A stretch of DNA of 39,689 nucleotides from CAYSZX01 sp964548875 (GCA_964548875.1 CAZJSP010000002.1:1-39689), one strand, 5' to 3'. Positions 16,471 to 25,358 are shown, counted from the stretch's first letter. Numbers and translations are program-made. The notes: generated by a model from the sequence alone, not told the origin.

Positions 16471-17397
16471 CTAAAATCCCGTCACGATAATAGAAACTCT
16501 AATCATTCCTTCTTTAATTTTTTTGTCTTGAGCTACTCCAAAAATAACTTTTGCTTTTGAGTCTACTCTTTTTTCAATAATTCTTCCTATTTTTTCAACT
16601 TCCGTAAGAGCCACTCCTTCTCCAGCAACATTGAAAAGAACCCCTTGAGCCCCTTTAACTGAAGAGTCGATAAGGGGTGACTCAATTGCCTTATTAACAG
16701 CTTCCTGAGCTCTGTTTTTCCCTTCTGCTTCTCCAATCCCAAACAAGGCTGTTCCAGAATCTTTCAAAACTGATTTAATGTCAGCAAAATCAATATTAAC
16801 AATTCCTGAAGAAAGAGCTAGGCTAGAAATTGAATTAACGGCCTGCCTCAAAATATTATCACAAGACCAAAAAGCCTTTTGAACTGAAGTCTTTAAATCA
16901 AGAGTTTCCATCAATTTATCATTTTTAATTGTAATCAAAGCATCAACTTCTTTTTTCAATAATCTTTGACTTGATTTAGCAATTCTCATCCTTTTCTTTC
17001 CTTCAAAAGAAAAAGGAAGAGTAACAATAGCAACAGTTAAAATGCCTAAAGATTTAGAAATATTGGCAATAACCGGTGAAGCTCCACTGCCAGTTCCCCC
17101 ACCTAATCCTCCCGTAATAAAAATCAAGCTAGCCCCTTTTAAAGCTTTTTCAATTTCTTCCTTGCTCTCTAAGGCTGCTTTTTTAGCAATTTTAGGGTTC
17201 ATCCCGGTCCCCATTCCTTTAGATATCCCGTCTCCAATTCCAATCTGAATATCCGCCTTACTTTTCTTTAAGTCTCTGTAATCAGTATTAATAGCAATCA
17301 ATTCAATATTTTTAATGTCTGATTCTCTCATCCTTAAAACAGCATTACAGCCAGAACCTCCCACTCCAACAACTTTAATTTTAATTGGGTTTTTCAT
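16471..17397 (-). CDS. ftsZ: Cell-division GTPase FtsZ, core domain only
   Basis: Tubulin-like GTPase that forms the division ring. The 308 residues contain the nucleotide-binding GVGGSGCNAV (11-20), the tubulin signature GGLGGGTGSG (96-105) and the T7-loop segment NIDFADIKSVL with the catalytic Asp. The protein stops at IRVSIIVTGF, which is where the globular core normally ends. The variable linker and the conserved C-terminal peptide that bind FtsA, ZipA or SepF are missing. The stop is followed by a terminator 24 nt on, and the downstream frame does not resemble an FtsZ tail, so no frameshift is evident. Its ATG overlaps the ftsA stop as TAATG. Confidence 0.93.
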   Translation of the reverse strand: MKNPIKIKVVGVGGSGCNAVLRMRESDIKNIELIAINTDYRDLKKSKADIQIGIGDGISKGMGTGMNPKIAKKAALESKEEIEKALKGASLIFITGGLGGGTGSGASPVIANISKSLGILTVAIVTLPFSFEGKKRMRIAKSSQRLLKKEVDALITIKNDKLMETLDLKTSVQKAFWSCDNILRQAVNSISSLALSSGIVNIDFADIKSVLKDSGTALFGIGEAEGKNRAQEAVNKAIESPLIDSSVKGAQGVLFNVAGEGVALTEVEKIGRIIEKRVDSKAKVIFGVAQDKKIKEGMIRVSIIVTGF

Positions 17398-18605
17398 TAT
17401 GGATTAAAAAGTTTAATAAAGTCTTTAATTTTATGACCAATTTTTTTAAAAAAACCATCTTCCTTTTTTTCTTCAGACAAAATATCCATTCCTGATAAGG
17501 CTAAGCCATAAGCAGTAGCCAAACTTAAATCATCTTCTGTTTTTAATGGTCCTTCAAATTTTCCTAAAGTAGAATGAAGAGAAAATTCTTTTTTAGACAA
17601 TGAAACTATTCCCTTTAAATTTGCTCCTCCTCCCGTTAAAACTATCCCAGCTGGTAGTGATTTTGTGGGAACTTCTTTTTTCATTTCTTTAGCAATCTCT
17701 TCAAATATCTGAACAATTCTAGACTTAACAATTTTAACCAAAAACTTCTTAGAAAACTCCAGGGGTTCTTCTTCTCCAATATTAATTTTAATCTTTTTGT
17801 CTTTTCCTTTAAAAGAACAAGCCCCATGATCAACTTTAATTTTTTCAGCAATATCAGGATCTATTTTTAATCCAATAGCAATATCAGAAGTAATATTATT
17901 AGATCCGATTGGTAAAACATTAAAATAAATCAAATGATTGTTTTTAAAAGCAGCTATAGTACTAATTCCAGCTCCAATATCTAAAACAGCACAGCCTAAA
18001 CGCTTTTGCTTCTCAGTTAAAACAGCTCGAGCAGCAGCAATAGGAGACGGAATTTTTTCTATTATTTCTAAGCCTGCATTATCCAAGGCTTTTTCGGTAT
18101 TGGATAGATAAGGTTCAAATCCTCCTAGGGCCAGGACATCGACTTCAAGCCTTACTCCCTTTAACCCGTAGGGGTTTTTAATATCTCCCATGTTATCAAC
18201 AATAAAATTCTTAGGGCGGGCATCAAAAATAACATTGTTAGAGGGAAGATTAATAATTTGAGCAGCCTCTATCACCCTTTCAATATCCTCTTTAGATATT
18301 TTATGATCTGCTCTTGAAACAGAAACCAGGCCATGAGAAGACTGAGAGAAAAGATGACTTCCGCTTAAATTAACAGAAACAGAGCTAATATCTCTGTCTG
18401 TCTCTTTAGTAATTTGATTAAAAATATTTTTTAAAACATTTGATGTTTTTTCAACTTCATCAATTGTCCCCTTTCTCACACCCAAAGATTTGGCTTTAAA
18501 AAGACCAGCCAACTCTAACTTCTCCTTAGAGGTTTTTCGTAGTATTAAAACCTTAGTTTTAGCAGTTCCTATGTCCAAACCAACGGAAAGATATTCTTTT
18601 GACAT
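17397..18605 (-). CDS. ftsA: Cell-division protein FtsA
   Basis: Actin-like ATPase that tethers FtsZ to the membrane. The 402 residues start with the phosphate-1 loop VGLDIGTAKTKV (8-19) and include the SHUT-insert region, the phosphate-2 motif AVLDIGAGIS (about 205) and the adenosine motif IVLTGGGANL (about 325). The last 18 residues (KKIGHKIKDFIKLFNP) form a basic amphipathic helix, the usual membrane-targeting sequence. It follows ybeY by 4 nt and is directly followed by ftsZ, the conserved ftsA-ftsZ order. Confidence 0.95.
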   Translation of the reverse strand: MSKEYLSVGLDIGTAKTKVLILRKTSKEKLELAGLFKAKSLGVRKGTIDEVEKTSNVLKNIFNQITKETDRDISSVSVNLSGSHLFSQSSHGLVSVSRADHKISKEDIERVIEAAQIINLPSNNVIFDARPKNFIVDNMGDIKNPYGLKGVRLEVDVLALGGFEPYLSNTEKALDNAGLEIIEKIPSPIAAARAVLTEKQKRLGCAVLDIGAGISTIAAFKNNHLIYFNVLPIGSNNITSDIAIGLKIDPDIAEKIKVDHGACSFKGKDKKIKINIGEEEPLEFSKKFLVKIVKSRIVQIFEEIAKEMKKEVPTKSLPAGIVLTGGGANLKGIVSLSKKEFSLHSTLGKFEGPLKTEDDLSLATAYGLALSGMDILSEEKKEDGFFKKIGHKIKDFIKLFNP

Positions 18606-18609
18606 TAAA

Positions 18610-19044
18610 TTATTTTTTTAAAAAATTTAAATAACGTTTTTCTTTTTTTCTCATTTTTTTAGCCTCTTGTTCTTTTTTATGATTATATCCTAAAAGATGT
18701 AACAATCCATGAATCAGCGCCCACATTAATTCATCTTTATAATCTTTTTTAAATTTTTGGGCATTTTTTTTAATCATTTCTGGACAAAGAACAATTTCTC
18801 CGATTAAACTATCTTCTTTGTTTTCAAATTCAATAATATCATTTTTATAAGAAAAAGATAATACATCGGTGGGGATATTCTTTTTACGATATTTTTTATT
18901 CAGATTTTTAATTTTTCCAGAATCAAGAAAAACTATAGATAGGGGTAGTATTTTCCCTTTTTCTTTTTGAAGAACAACTTCTACTATTTTTTTCAAAAAA
19001 TCATTATCAATATTTTCAGAAGTAAGATTATTAATCTGAATCAT
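18610..19044 (-). CDS. ybeY: rRNA maturation endoribonuclease YbeY
   Basis: Zinc-dependent RNase for 16S rRNA 3'-end maturation and ribosome quality control. The 144-residue protein has the family metal site H-x3-H-x5-H at His112, His116 and His122 (HGLLHLLGYNH) and the upstream TDVLSFSY strand with GEIVLCPE. Length is normal for the family. It is placed between yqeY and ftsA, in an operon rich in translation genes. Confidence 0.95.
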   Translation of the reverse strand: MIQINNLTSENIDNDFLKKIVEVVLQKEKGKILPLSIVFLDSGKIKNLNKKYRKKNIPTDVLSFSYKNDIIEFENKEDSLIGEIVLCPEMIKKNAQKFKKDYKDELMWALIHGLLHLLGYNHKKEQEAKKMRKKEKRYLNFLKK

Positions 19045-19047
19045 AAA

Positions 19048-19542
19048 TTAAGAAAGGATTTCTCGAACAATTTTTGAAACTAAGGATCCTTCCGCCCTGC
19101 CCTTTATCTTAGGCATTACGCTTTCCATAACTCTACCCATATCTTTCATCTCTTTAGCCTGAAGACGAGATATTTCTTCGTTAACAATCTTTTTAACTTC
19201 CTCCTCTGTCATTTGTTCGGGTAAATATTCTTCTAAAATCTCTATTTCTTTTTTTTCTTTTTCAATTAGATCCTTTCTATCTCCCTTTTTAAATCCCTCT
19301 ATCGATTCTTTTGATTTTTTAATTTTGGTAACAATAGTATCTAAAATCTCTTCCTCTGTTAATTCACTTTCTTTGAGAATGTCTTCTTCTGAAATATCTT
19401 TTTTTTCTTGACTAATCTTGTATCTTTTTTCTTGCTGTTTTTTTTCAAGATCTGCTCTAAGCATCTTTAAAACAGAAAGCTTAGCTTTCTTTTGTTTTTT
19501 AAAAGCCTCTTTAAAGTCTTTTTTAATGATTTCTTTAAGCAT
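19048..19542 (-). CDS. yqeY: GatB/YqeY-domain protein
   Basis: 164 residues, almost entirely helical and charged, matching the YqeY family, which is related to the tRNA-binding tail of GatB. Visible marks are the N-terminal KKDFKEAFKKQKKAKLSVLKMLRADL and the C-terminal MGRVMESVMPKIKGRAEGSLVSKIV, which holds the family's conserved K-G-R-A-x-G segment. It directly follows rpsU with a TAATG overlap, the same rpsU-yqeY order known in Firmicutes. A GGGAG sequence about 6 nt before the ATG could serve as ribosome binding site. Biochemical role is not established; association with tRNA-dependent amidation or translation is inferred. Confidence 0.9.
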   Translation of the reverse strand: MLKEIIKKDFKEAFKKQKKAKLSVLKMLRADLEKKQQEKRYKISQEKKDISEEDILKESELTEEEILDTIVTKIKKSKESIEGFKKGDRKDLIEKEKKEIEILEEYLPEQMTEEEVKKIVNEEISRLQAKEMKDMGRVMESVMPKIKGRAEGSLVSKIVREILS

Positions 19543-19757
19543 TATAATCTCCCTAATTTTTTCAATTTCTGATATTCTTCTGCTTTCTTAATCTTTCTTA
19601 ATGCCTTTCTTTTTTTGAGTTGACCAGAAAGTGGGCGCTGAAAAGACTTTTTCTTTTTAGCTCTAATTAAAATCCCGCTCTTTCTTACTCTCCTATTGAA
19701 ATCACGAATAAGACCTCGTGAACTTTGTTTTTGTTTTCTTTTAATTTTTAAAGCCAT
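19542..19757 (-). CDS. rpsU: Small ribosomal subunit protein bS21
   Basis: 71 residues, extremely basic, with the S21 core RDFNRRVRKSGILIRAKKKK followed by an Arg/Lys helix. The protein joins the 30S subunit near the anti-Shine-Dalgarno region. I chose the ATG at 19757 (MALKIKRKQ) because it matches the family's usual start and lies 5 nt after the HIT stop; an ATG at 19778 would add MENLLII and overlap the HIT gene. No Shine-Dalgarno precedes it, so translation is probably coupled. Confidence 0.9.
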   Translation of the reverse strand: MALKIKRKQKQSSRGLIRDFNRRVRKSGILIRAKKKKSFQRPLSGQLKKRKALRKIKKAEEYQKLKKLGRL

Positions 19758-19762
19758 AATAA

Positions 19763-20095
19763 TCAAGAGGTTTTCCAACCCCCAAGAAGGTGGAGATGAA
19801 GGTGGTCAATAATCTGTCCTCCTCCCCGACCAACATTAAATATTAATTTATAACCTTTATCTTTTAATCCAAGCTTATACGCTATTTGCTTTGCCGTCAA
19901 GATAATTTTAACTATCAGTTCTTTATTTTTATCTTTTAAATCATTAACCGATTCAATGTGCTCTTTAGGCACAACTAAATAATGAATAGGAGCTTGAGGA
20001 TTAATATCTTTAAAAACAATTAAATCTTTATCTTCATAGAAAATATCAGCTTTTTCTTCTTTTTTAATAATTTTACAAAAAATACAATCTTTCAT
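19763..20095 (-). CDS. HIT-family nucleotide-binding hydrolase (HinT-like)
   Basis: 110 residues with the histidine triad HLHLHLLGG (His98, His100, His102) that hydrolyses purine nucleoside phosphoramidates and adenylates. An N-terminal CIFCKI (Cys4, Cys7) and a later His form the zinc site of the Hint branch. Length is normal for HinT. It overlaps hisS as ATGA, and adenylate cleanup next to an aminoacyl-tRNA synthetase is a sensible pairing. Confidence 0.93.
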   Translation of the reverse strand: MKDCIFCKIIKKEEKADIFYEDKDLIVFKDINPQAPIHYLVVPKEHIESVNDLKDKNKELIVKIILTAKQIAYKLGLKDKGYKLIFNVGRGGGQIIDHLHLHLLGGWKTS

Positions 20096-21381
20096 TTTGT
20101 TTTTTTCTTCATGTAATCAACTATATTTTTAAGTTTGATTTTTCTTTGTTTCCCGCTAGCCATATTTCTAACTAGAATTATTCCGTCTAAAGCTTCTTTT
20201 TGACCTAAAACCAAAGTATAATCCACTTCTAGTTTGTCAGCCATTGAAAGTTGAGTTCTTAAAGAGTCCTTTCCAAAAGATTCATAAATAGGAACTCGAG
20301 CCGACATAAAATCTCCTTTTAATTTTAAACATTTTCTTTTAGCTAAAGCCCCAACTTGAGCCAGAAACACCTGAGGTTGTTTTCTTTCATATAAATCTAT
20401 GTCCTGCTTGTCCATTAATTCCACTATCCGATCAATCCCTAAGGCCGTTCCAACTGCAGGAGTTCCTCCCTCTTTTTTACCTCCTAACAAATTAATTAAA
20501 TGGTCATATCTTCCTCCTCCCCCCAAAGCAATATTCGGTCCTTCCCCTCCTTTTCGAGCTGAAAAAACCTCAAAAACACTTCTATTGTAATAATCTAATC
20601 CTCGAACTAGATAAGGATTAAGAACATAAGGAATTTCCAATTCTTCTAAAAACTCAAGAAGTTCTTGAAAATCCTTTTGACAATTTTTACATAGATTATC
20701 TATTAGTTTCGGGGCTTGAGAAATTACAACCCTGCATTTCTTCTTTTTACAATCTAAAGCTCTCAAAGGATTATCTTTTAATCTTTTTAAACAATCAGAA
20801 CATAAATAGTGTTTCTTCGATTTAAGATACTTCTTTAAGTCTTTAATGTAGTCAGGCCGACAACACTCATCTCCCAGGCTATTTACTTCAAAAACTAAAT
20901 CTTTTATTTTCAGCCTATCTAAAATCTTATAAACCACATCTATAATTTCTGCGTCCCTAGCTACGCTTGGTTCTCTTAAGGTTTCTAGACCAAACTGCCA
21001 GAACTGACGATATCTTCCTTTCTGAGGCTTTTCATAACGAAAAAATGGACCAAAGTACCAAAGCTTAGAAGGACTAGGAGTATTTTTCATTCCATGCTCT
21101 AAATAGGCCCTTACAATTCCAGCCGTCCCTTCTGGTCTTAAAGAAAGATTGTCCCCTCCCTTAGTTTTAAAACTAAACATTTGCTTTTCAACAACTTCAG
21201 TAGACATTCCAATGCCTTGTGAGAACAATTCTGTCTCTTCCAAAATTGGGGTATCAATTTTTTCAAAATTATAAAAATGAGCTATTTTTTTAACAACCTT
21301 ATAAACTCTTTCAAAATATTCTTGGTCTTGACCAAAAATATCTCTCATGCCTCTAATGCTTTGAAATTTATTTTTTGCCAT
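20092..21381 (-). CDS. hisS: Histidyl-tRNA synthetase
   Basis: Class II synthetase charging tRNA-His, 429 residues, of usual length. Motif 1 lies around RGMRDIFGQD and IDTPILEETELFSQ; motif 2 is WYFGPFFRYEKPQKGRYRQF (about 105-125); the histidine-binding loop is RGLDYYNRSVFE; and motif 3 ends AVGTALGIDRIVEL. The C-terminal anticodon-binding domain covers about 330-425. Four Cys-x2/x4-Cys pairs between about 185 and 245 suggest a bound metal in the insertion domain. It follows lepB by 2 nt. Confidence 0.96.
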   Translation of the reverse strand: MAKNKFQSIRGMRDIFGQDQEYFERVYKVVKKIAHFYNFEKIDTPILEETELFSQGIGMSTEVVEKQMFSFKTKGGDNLSLRPEGTAGIVRAYLEHGMKNTPSPSKLWYFGPFFRYEKPQKGRYRQFWQFGLETLREPSVARDAEIIDVVYKILDRLKIKDLVFEVNSLGDECCRPDYIKDLKKYLKSKKHYLCSDCLKRLKDNPLRALDCKKKKCRVVISQAPKLIDNLCKNCQKDFQELLEFLEELEIPYVLNPYLVRGLDYYNRSVFEVFSARKGGEGPNIALGGGGRYDHLINLLGGKKEGGTPAVGTALGIDRIVELMDKQDIDLYERKQPQVFLAQVGALAKRKCLKLKGDFMSARVPIYESFGKDSLRTQLSMADKLEVDYTLVLGQKEALDGIILVRNMASGKQRKIKLKNIVDYMKKKTK

Positions 21382-21383
21382 AA

Positions 21384-21944
21384 TTAATATTTTGGATAAC
21401 TAAAAACGCTAATTGAATCAATAGGCCAGGCTCTTAAATAGGCCTTGCCAATAATATTTTCTCTAGGAACAGCCCCCCAACGACGGGAATCTGATGAAAA
21501 CATTCTATTATCTCCTAAAAGAAAATATTCATTTTCTCCTAATTCAGCTTTAATATTGCCTAAAGTTAAATTGTCGGAAGAAACATACTTTTCATTTAAT
21601 ATTAGTTCTCCCGAATTATTAATAATAATTATCTCTCCATTTTTAATTTCTAAAGACTCCCCTGGCATTCCAATAATTCTCTTAATATATAGTTGAGAGG
21701 GGTCTTTAGGGTATTTAAAAATAACTACTTCCCCTCTTTTAGGCTCTCTAAAACGATAAGTAATCTGATCAACAACCAAATAGTCCCTATCTTCAAAACT
21801 AGGATACATTGAAGAACCCTGAACAAAAAAGGGTTGGAATAGAAAATATCTTATAGGAATAACTATAAGAAGAGCAAGAACAATCATTTTAATTGCCTCA
21901 ACAAAAAAAGAGTCTTCCCGAGGGCTAAAAAACTTATTTTTCAT
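21384..21944 (-). CDS. lepB: Type I signal peptidase
   Basis: Cleaves signal peptides of exported proteins at the outer face of the membrane. The 186 residues have one N-terminal membrane segment (about 17-38), the catalytic Ser45 in QGSSMYPSF, the general-base Lys88 in YIKRIIGMPGE and box E GDNRMFSSDSR. It is the short, single-span Gram-positive-like form. It is the first gene of an eight-gene operon and has its own promoter at 21968-21996. The leader is about 17 nt with no Shine-Dalgarno. Confidence 0.96.
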   Translation of the reverse strand: MKNKFFSPREDSFFVEAIKMIVLALLIVIPIRYFLFQPFFVQGSSMYPSFEDRDYLVVDQITYRFREPKRGEVVIFKYPKDPSQLYIKRIIGMPGESLEIKNGEIIIINNSGELILNEKYVSSDNLTLGNIKAELGENEYFLLGDNRMFSSDSRRWGAVPRENIIGKAYLRAWPIDSISVFSYPKY

Positions 21945-21967
21945 AAAAATTCAAGCTTAATAAGGTT

Positions 21968-21996
21968 ATTTTAACACCTTTTAGCCTATAAATCAA
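21968..21996 (-). promoter_or_regulatory. Promoter of the lepB-ftsZ operon
   Basis: TTGATT (21996-21991), 17 bp, TAAAAT (21973-21968) with TG one base upstream (extended -10); predicted start near 21961. It is divergent from the pth promoter 12 bp away. Confidence 0.55.
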
Positions 21997-22007
21997 ATTG
22001 GACTTTC

Positions 22008-22035
22008 TTATCAAAAAGAATAAAAATGATATAAT
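22008..22035 (+). promoter_or_regulatory. Promoter of pth-dprA-topA, predicted leaderless mRNA
   Basis: TTATCA (22008-22013), 16 bp, perfect TATAAT (22030-22035) preceded by TG (extended -10). The usual start, 7 nt after the box, is the A of the pth ATG at 22042. Confidence 0.6.
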
Positions 22036-22041
22036 AATCAA

Positions 22042-22605
22042 ATGAAAAAAATAGTAGGGTTAAGAAACCCAGACAAAAAATATCAATTCACTCGCCATAA
22101 TACGGGGGAGATTATTCTTGAATTAATTAAAGAAAGAGAAGGATTTCCTAATTTTAAAAAAAATAAAAGGTATGGAGCTCTAGTCAGCAAGGGATTCTTT
22201 GAGGAAGAATTTTTAATGGTTTTGCCTAATACTTTTATGAATTCTTCAGGAAAAGCAATAAAAAAGATAATTAAGAATCCCGACAATCTTTGGATTATTC
22301 ATGATGATATAAGTATTTCTTTAGGAAAAATTAAAATCAGCAAAGGAAAGGGGGCCGGTGGACATAAAGGGGTTCAATCAATTATAGATGAAATTAAAAC
22401 ACAAGAATTTGTCAGATTAAGAGTCGGCATTCAACCCTCTCATCCAGTCGCCTCTGAAAATCTTCCTAATTTTGTCCTTCAAAAATTTACCAAAAAAGAA
22501 TTAAAGGAAATAGAAAAAGCAAGCGTTACAATAACAGAAATAATTAAGTTGGCTCTCAAAGAAAGTATAGAAAAAGCAATGAGCAAATTTAATCAAAATG
22601 ACTGA
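22042..22605 (+). CDS. pth: Peptidyl-tRNA hydrolase
   Basis: Releases peptides from prematurely dropped peptidyl-tRNA. The 187 residues show the family sites: Asn9 in VGLRNPDKKY, catalytic His19 in FTRHNTG, Asn67 in PNTFMNSSG, the Asp pair in WIIHDDISI and GAGGHKGVQSI. The first loop reads LRNP rather than the usual LGNP. Length is normal. It starts a plus-strand operon, and its stop overlaps dprA by 8 nt. Confidence 0.96.
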   Translation: MKKIVGLRNPDKKYQFTRHNTGEIILELIKEREGFPNFKKNKRYGALVSKGFFEEEFLMVLPNTFMNSSGKAIKKIIKNPDNLWIIHDDISISLGKIKISKGKGAGGHKGVQSIIDEIKTQEFVRLRVGIQPSHPVASENLPNFVLQKFTKKELKEIEKASVTITEIIKLALKESIEKAMSKFNQND

Positions 22606-23242
22606 AATCAAAAGAATTGATATTAACAATCAAAAATATCCTTCCTCTTTAAAAGCAATTAATAACCCTCCTCAAAATCTTTACTACAGGGGTCTCTTTT
22701 TGCCAAATGAAATCTGTTTTGCTATTGTTGGAGCCAGGAAATGTACAGAAAAAGGAAAAACAGCTGCTTTAAGAATAGCGAAAAAATTAAGTAATTATTT
22801 TACAATTGTTTCAGGATTAGCATTAGGAATTGATTCAGCCGCCCATCTTGGAACAATAGAAAATGGTAAAAGAACAATTGCAGTATTGGGAAGCGGAATA
22901 AAACAAAAAGAAATTTATCCTTTTCAAAACAAAAAACTAGCCAATCAAATAATAGAAAAGGGAGGTTGTCTTATATCAGAATTCCCTGACAAAAAACATT
23001 TTTATCCAAAAAGATTTTTAGAAAGAAATAGAATAATAGCTGGCCTTTCAATTGCTATTCTAGCCATTGAAGCAAAATTCAAATCAGGAACATCAAGTAC
23101 AATTAGAAAGGCTCAAAAACAAAACAAAAAAGTATTTACCTTTAATTCTGATCAATTTTCTAATACAATACCCATTAAAAGTTATAAGGGAATATTAAAA
23201 CAATTAAAAAATGAAATTAATTTTAGTCGAAAGTCCAACTAA
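22598..23242 (+). CDS. dprA: DNA processing protein DprA, Rossmann domain only
   Basis: DprA loads RecA on incoming single strands during transformation. The 214 residues cover the Rossmann-like fold: FAIVGARKCTEKG (the GxRxxT/S-type loop), IVSGLALGIDSAAH, AVLGSGIKQKEIYP and SEFP, then ERNRIIAGLS and SGTSSTIRKA. Typical DprA is 290-370 residues; here the N-terminal SAM-like domain and the C-terminal winged helix are missing. Its last 32 nt overlap the topA start, and dprA-topA adjacency is conserved in many bacteria. Together with comEC it suggests competence or at least DNA import. Confidence 0.9.
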   Translation: MTEIKRIDINNQKYPSSLKAINNPPQNLYYRGLFLPNEICFAIVGARKCTEKGKTAALRIAKKLSNYFTIVSGLALGIDSAAHLGTIENGKRTIAVLGSGIKQKEIYPFQNKKLANQIIEKGGCLISEFPDKKHFYPKRFLERNRIIAGLSIAILAIEAKFKSGTSSTIRKAQKQNKKVFTFNSDQFSNTIPIKSYKGILKQLKNEINFSRKSN

Positions 23243-25253
23243 AACAAAAACCTTAAAAAAGTTTTTAGGAAAAGACTACACTATTGCTGCAACTGTAGGT
23301 CATATTCGCGATCTTCCAAAAAAGAAATTAGGGATTGATTTAGAGAACAACTTTGAACCTCAATATGTTGTTTCTCCTCAAAAAAGAAAAACCATTAAGG
23401 AAATTAAAGAATTACAAGAAAAGGCAGATCAAATTTACCTGGCCATGGATCCTGACAGAGAGGGAGAAGCAATAGCTTGGCATTTAGCTGAAATTTTAAA
23501 AATAAAGAACCCACAAAGAATTGTTTTTCATGAAATCACTGAATCAGCAATCAAAAATGCCTTAAAAAACCCTAGACCAATGGATATGCAGTTAGTCAAT
23601 GCTCAGCAAGCTAGAAGAATTTTAGATAGAATTGTTGGTTATAAGCTCTCCCCTTTTCTTTGGAAAAAGGTTTTAAGAGGGTTGTCGGCTGGAAGAGTTC
23701 AATCTGTAGCAGTTAAATTAATTGCAGACAGAGAAAAAGAAAGAAACAAGTTCAAGCCCCAAGAATATTGGACAATTAAAGCTGTTCTCCAAAAGGAAAA
23801 AGAAAAAATAGAATCAACTCTAACAAAAATCAATAAAAAGAAAGTAGGAAAAAAAGACATTAAAAAAGAAAAAGAAGCTAAAGCAATAACAAAAGATTTA
23901 GAACAATCTCAATATCAAGTTCAGAAAATAAAAAAGAAAGAAAGAAAAAGAAACCCCCTTCCTCCTTTTAAAACATCAACTCTGCAAAGAACTGCTTGGA
24001 GCAGACTAAACCTATCTTCAAAACAAACAATGAGAACAGCTCAATCCCTTTATGAAAAAGGATTAATCAGCTATCACCGTTCAGACTCTTACGCTCTTTC
24101 TAAGGAAGCTCTTTCTTCCGCTAAAGACCTTATTCAAAAAGAATATGGAAAACAATATTGGCAAAAAGAAAGAATTTATAAAAATAATTCAAAAGGAGCA
24201 CAAGAAGCTCACGAAGCAATCCGCCCAACTAATATTGAAAAGACGCCCAAATCTCTTAATCTTAAAAAAAGAGAATTTAAACTTTACCAGTTAATATGGC
24301 AAAGGTTTGTTGCCTCTCAAATGTCTCCAGCTCTTTTTGATAGAATGATTATCAATATCCAGGCTAAAGGAGAAAAACAATATGAGCTAAAAACTAACGG
24401 TCAAACATTAAAATTCAGTGGATTTTTAAAAGTCTATCCAATGAAATTTAAAGAAGAAATAGTACCCGAATTAAAAGAAAAAGAAGAATTAGATTTTGTT
24501 AAAGCAACCCCTTCGCAACACTTTACTAAACCCCCAGCTCGATATTCAGAAGCCACTTTAATTAAAGCCTTAGAGAAAAATGGAATCGGTCGACCTTCAA
24601 CTTATTCAACAATTATCTCAACTATTCAATCAAGAAATTATGTCGAGAAAGATGAGTCAAAAAGGCTTAAAATTACTGAAGTTGGAACAGAGGTTAATAA
24701 AATACTATCTAAACATTTCGAAACAATTGTAGGCACAAGCTTTACAGCCCAAATGGAAAAAGATCTAGACAAAATAGCTGAAGGACAAAAAGAATGGAAA
24801 GAAACAATTAAAGATTTTTACTCTCCTTTTAAAGAAAAATTAGAAAAAAAAGAAAAAGAAGTTCCTCATAAAAAAGAAAATCACGAAAAAACAGACAAGA
24901 AGTGTCCTGAATGTGGATCTCCTATTCTAATAAAGCTCGGAAAATATGGTAAATTTTACGCTTGTTCTAACTGGCCTAAATGTAAATATACAAAACAATT
25001 AAAAAAAGATGGTTTTAAAATCCCTTGCCCAAAATGTAAAAAAGGGAATCTAACTAAAAAAAGAACCAGAAAAGGTAAAACCTTTTATGGGTGTTCTAAC
25101 TGGCCTAAATGTGACGCCGCTGCTTGGTATGAACCAACTGGGGATTTATGCCCTAAATGCCAATCTCTTTTAGAAAATAAGAGGGGCTATATCAATTGTT
25201 CTAACAAAGATTGTAAATACAAAGAATTTGTAGACAAAAAGAAGAAAAACTGA
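23211..25253 (+). CDS. topA: DNA topoisomerase I (type IA)
   Basis: Relaxes negative supercoils. The 680 residues begin MKLILVESPTKTKTL, the canonical Toprim start, with acidic DPDREGEA (about 82-89). The nucleophile is Tyr288 in ISYHRSDSY; the family consensus is YxRTDS, so Thr is Ser here. Three C-terminal zinc ribbons follow (about 564-595, 605-640 and 651-675), each with four Cys. The start is set by the canonical N-terminus despite the 32-nt overlap with dprA. Confidence 0.96.
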   Translation: MKLILVESPTKTKTLKKFLGKDYTIAATVGHIRDLPKKKLGIDLENNFEPQYVVSPQKRKTIKEIKELQEKADQIYLAMDPDREGEAIAWHLAEILKIKNPQRIVFHEITESAIKNALKNPRPMDMQLVNAQQARRILDRIVGYKLSPFLWKKVLRGLSAGRVQSVAVKLIADREKERNKFKPQEYWTIKAVLQKEKEKIESTLTKINKKKVGKKDIKKEKEAKAITKDLEQSQYQVQKIKKKERKRNPLPPFKTSTLQRTAWSRLNLSSKQTMRTAQSLYEKGLISYHRSDSYALSKEALSSAKDLIQKEYGKQYWQKERIYKNNSKGAQEAHEAIRPTNIEKTPKSLNLKKREFKLYQLIWQRFVASQMSPALFDRMIINIQAKGEKQYELKTNGQTLKFSGFLKVYPMKFKEEIVPELKEKEELDFVKATPSQHFTKPPARYSEATLIKALEKNGIGRPSTYSTIISTIQSRNYVEKDESKRLKITEVGTEVNKILSKHFETIVGTSFTAQMEKDLDKIAEGQKEWKETIKDFYSPFKEKLEKKEKEVPHKKENHEKTDKKCPECGSPILIKLGKYGKFYACSNWPKCKYTKQLKKDGFKIPCPKCKKGNLTKKRTRKGKTFYGCSNWPKCDAAAWYEPTGDLCPKCQSLLENKRGYINCSNKDCKYKEFVDKKKKN

Positions 25254-25269
25254 TAATTTTAAACTAATT

Positions 25270-25352
25270 GCCGAAGTGGTGGAACGGCATACACGTGGCA
25301 CTCAAAATGCCATGGGCGCAAGCCCGTGTGGGTTCAAATCCCACCTTCGGCA
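25270..25352 (+). tRNA. tRNA-Leu (anticodon CAA)
   Basis: Cloverleaf with acceptor GCCGAAG/CTTCGGC, anticodon stem TGGCA/TGCCA around loop CTCAAAA (anticodon CAA), a long variable arm (GGGC/GCCC) typical of class II tRNA, T-arm GTGGG-TTCAAAT-CCCAC and discriminator A. CCA is not encoded. It lies 16 nt after topA on the same strand, so it is probably cotranscribed, and 6 nt from the convergent polyprenyl synthase stop. Confidence 0.95.
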
Positions 25353-25358
25353 CATTCT

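Noticed and set aside
20399..20590. Plus-strand Pro/Ser-rich frame opposite hisS
   Set aside because: Antisense shadow of a conserved catalytic region; no start signal or neighbour supports it.
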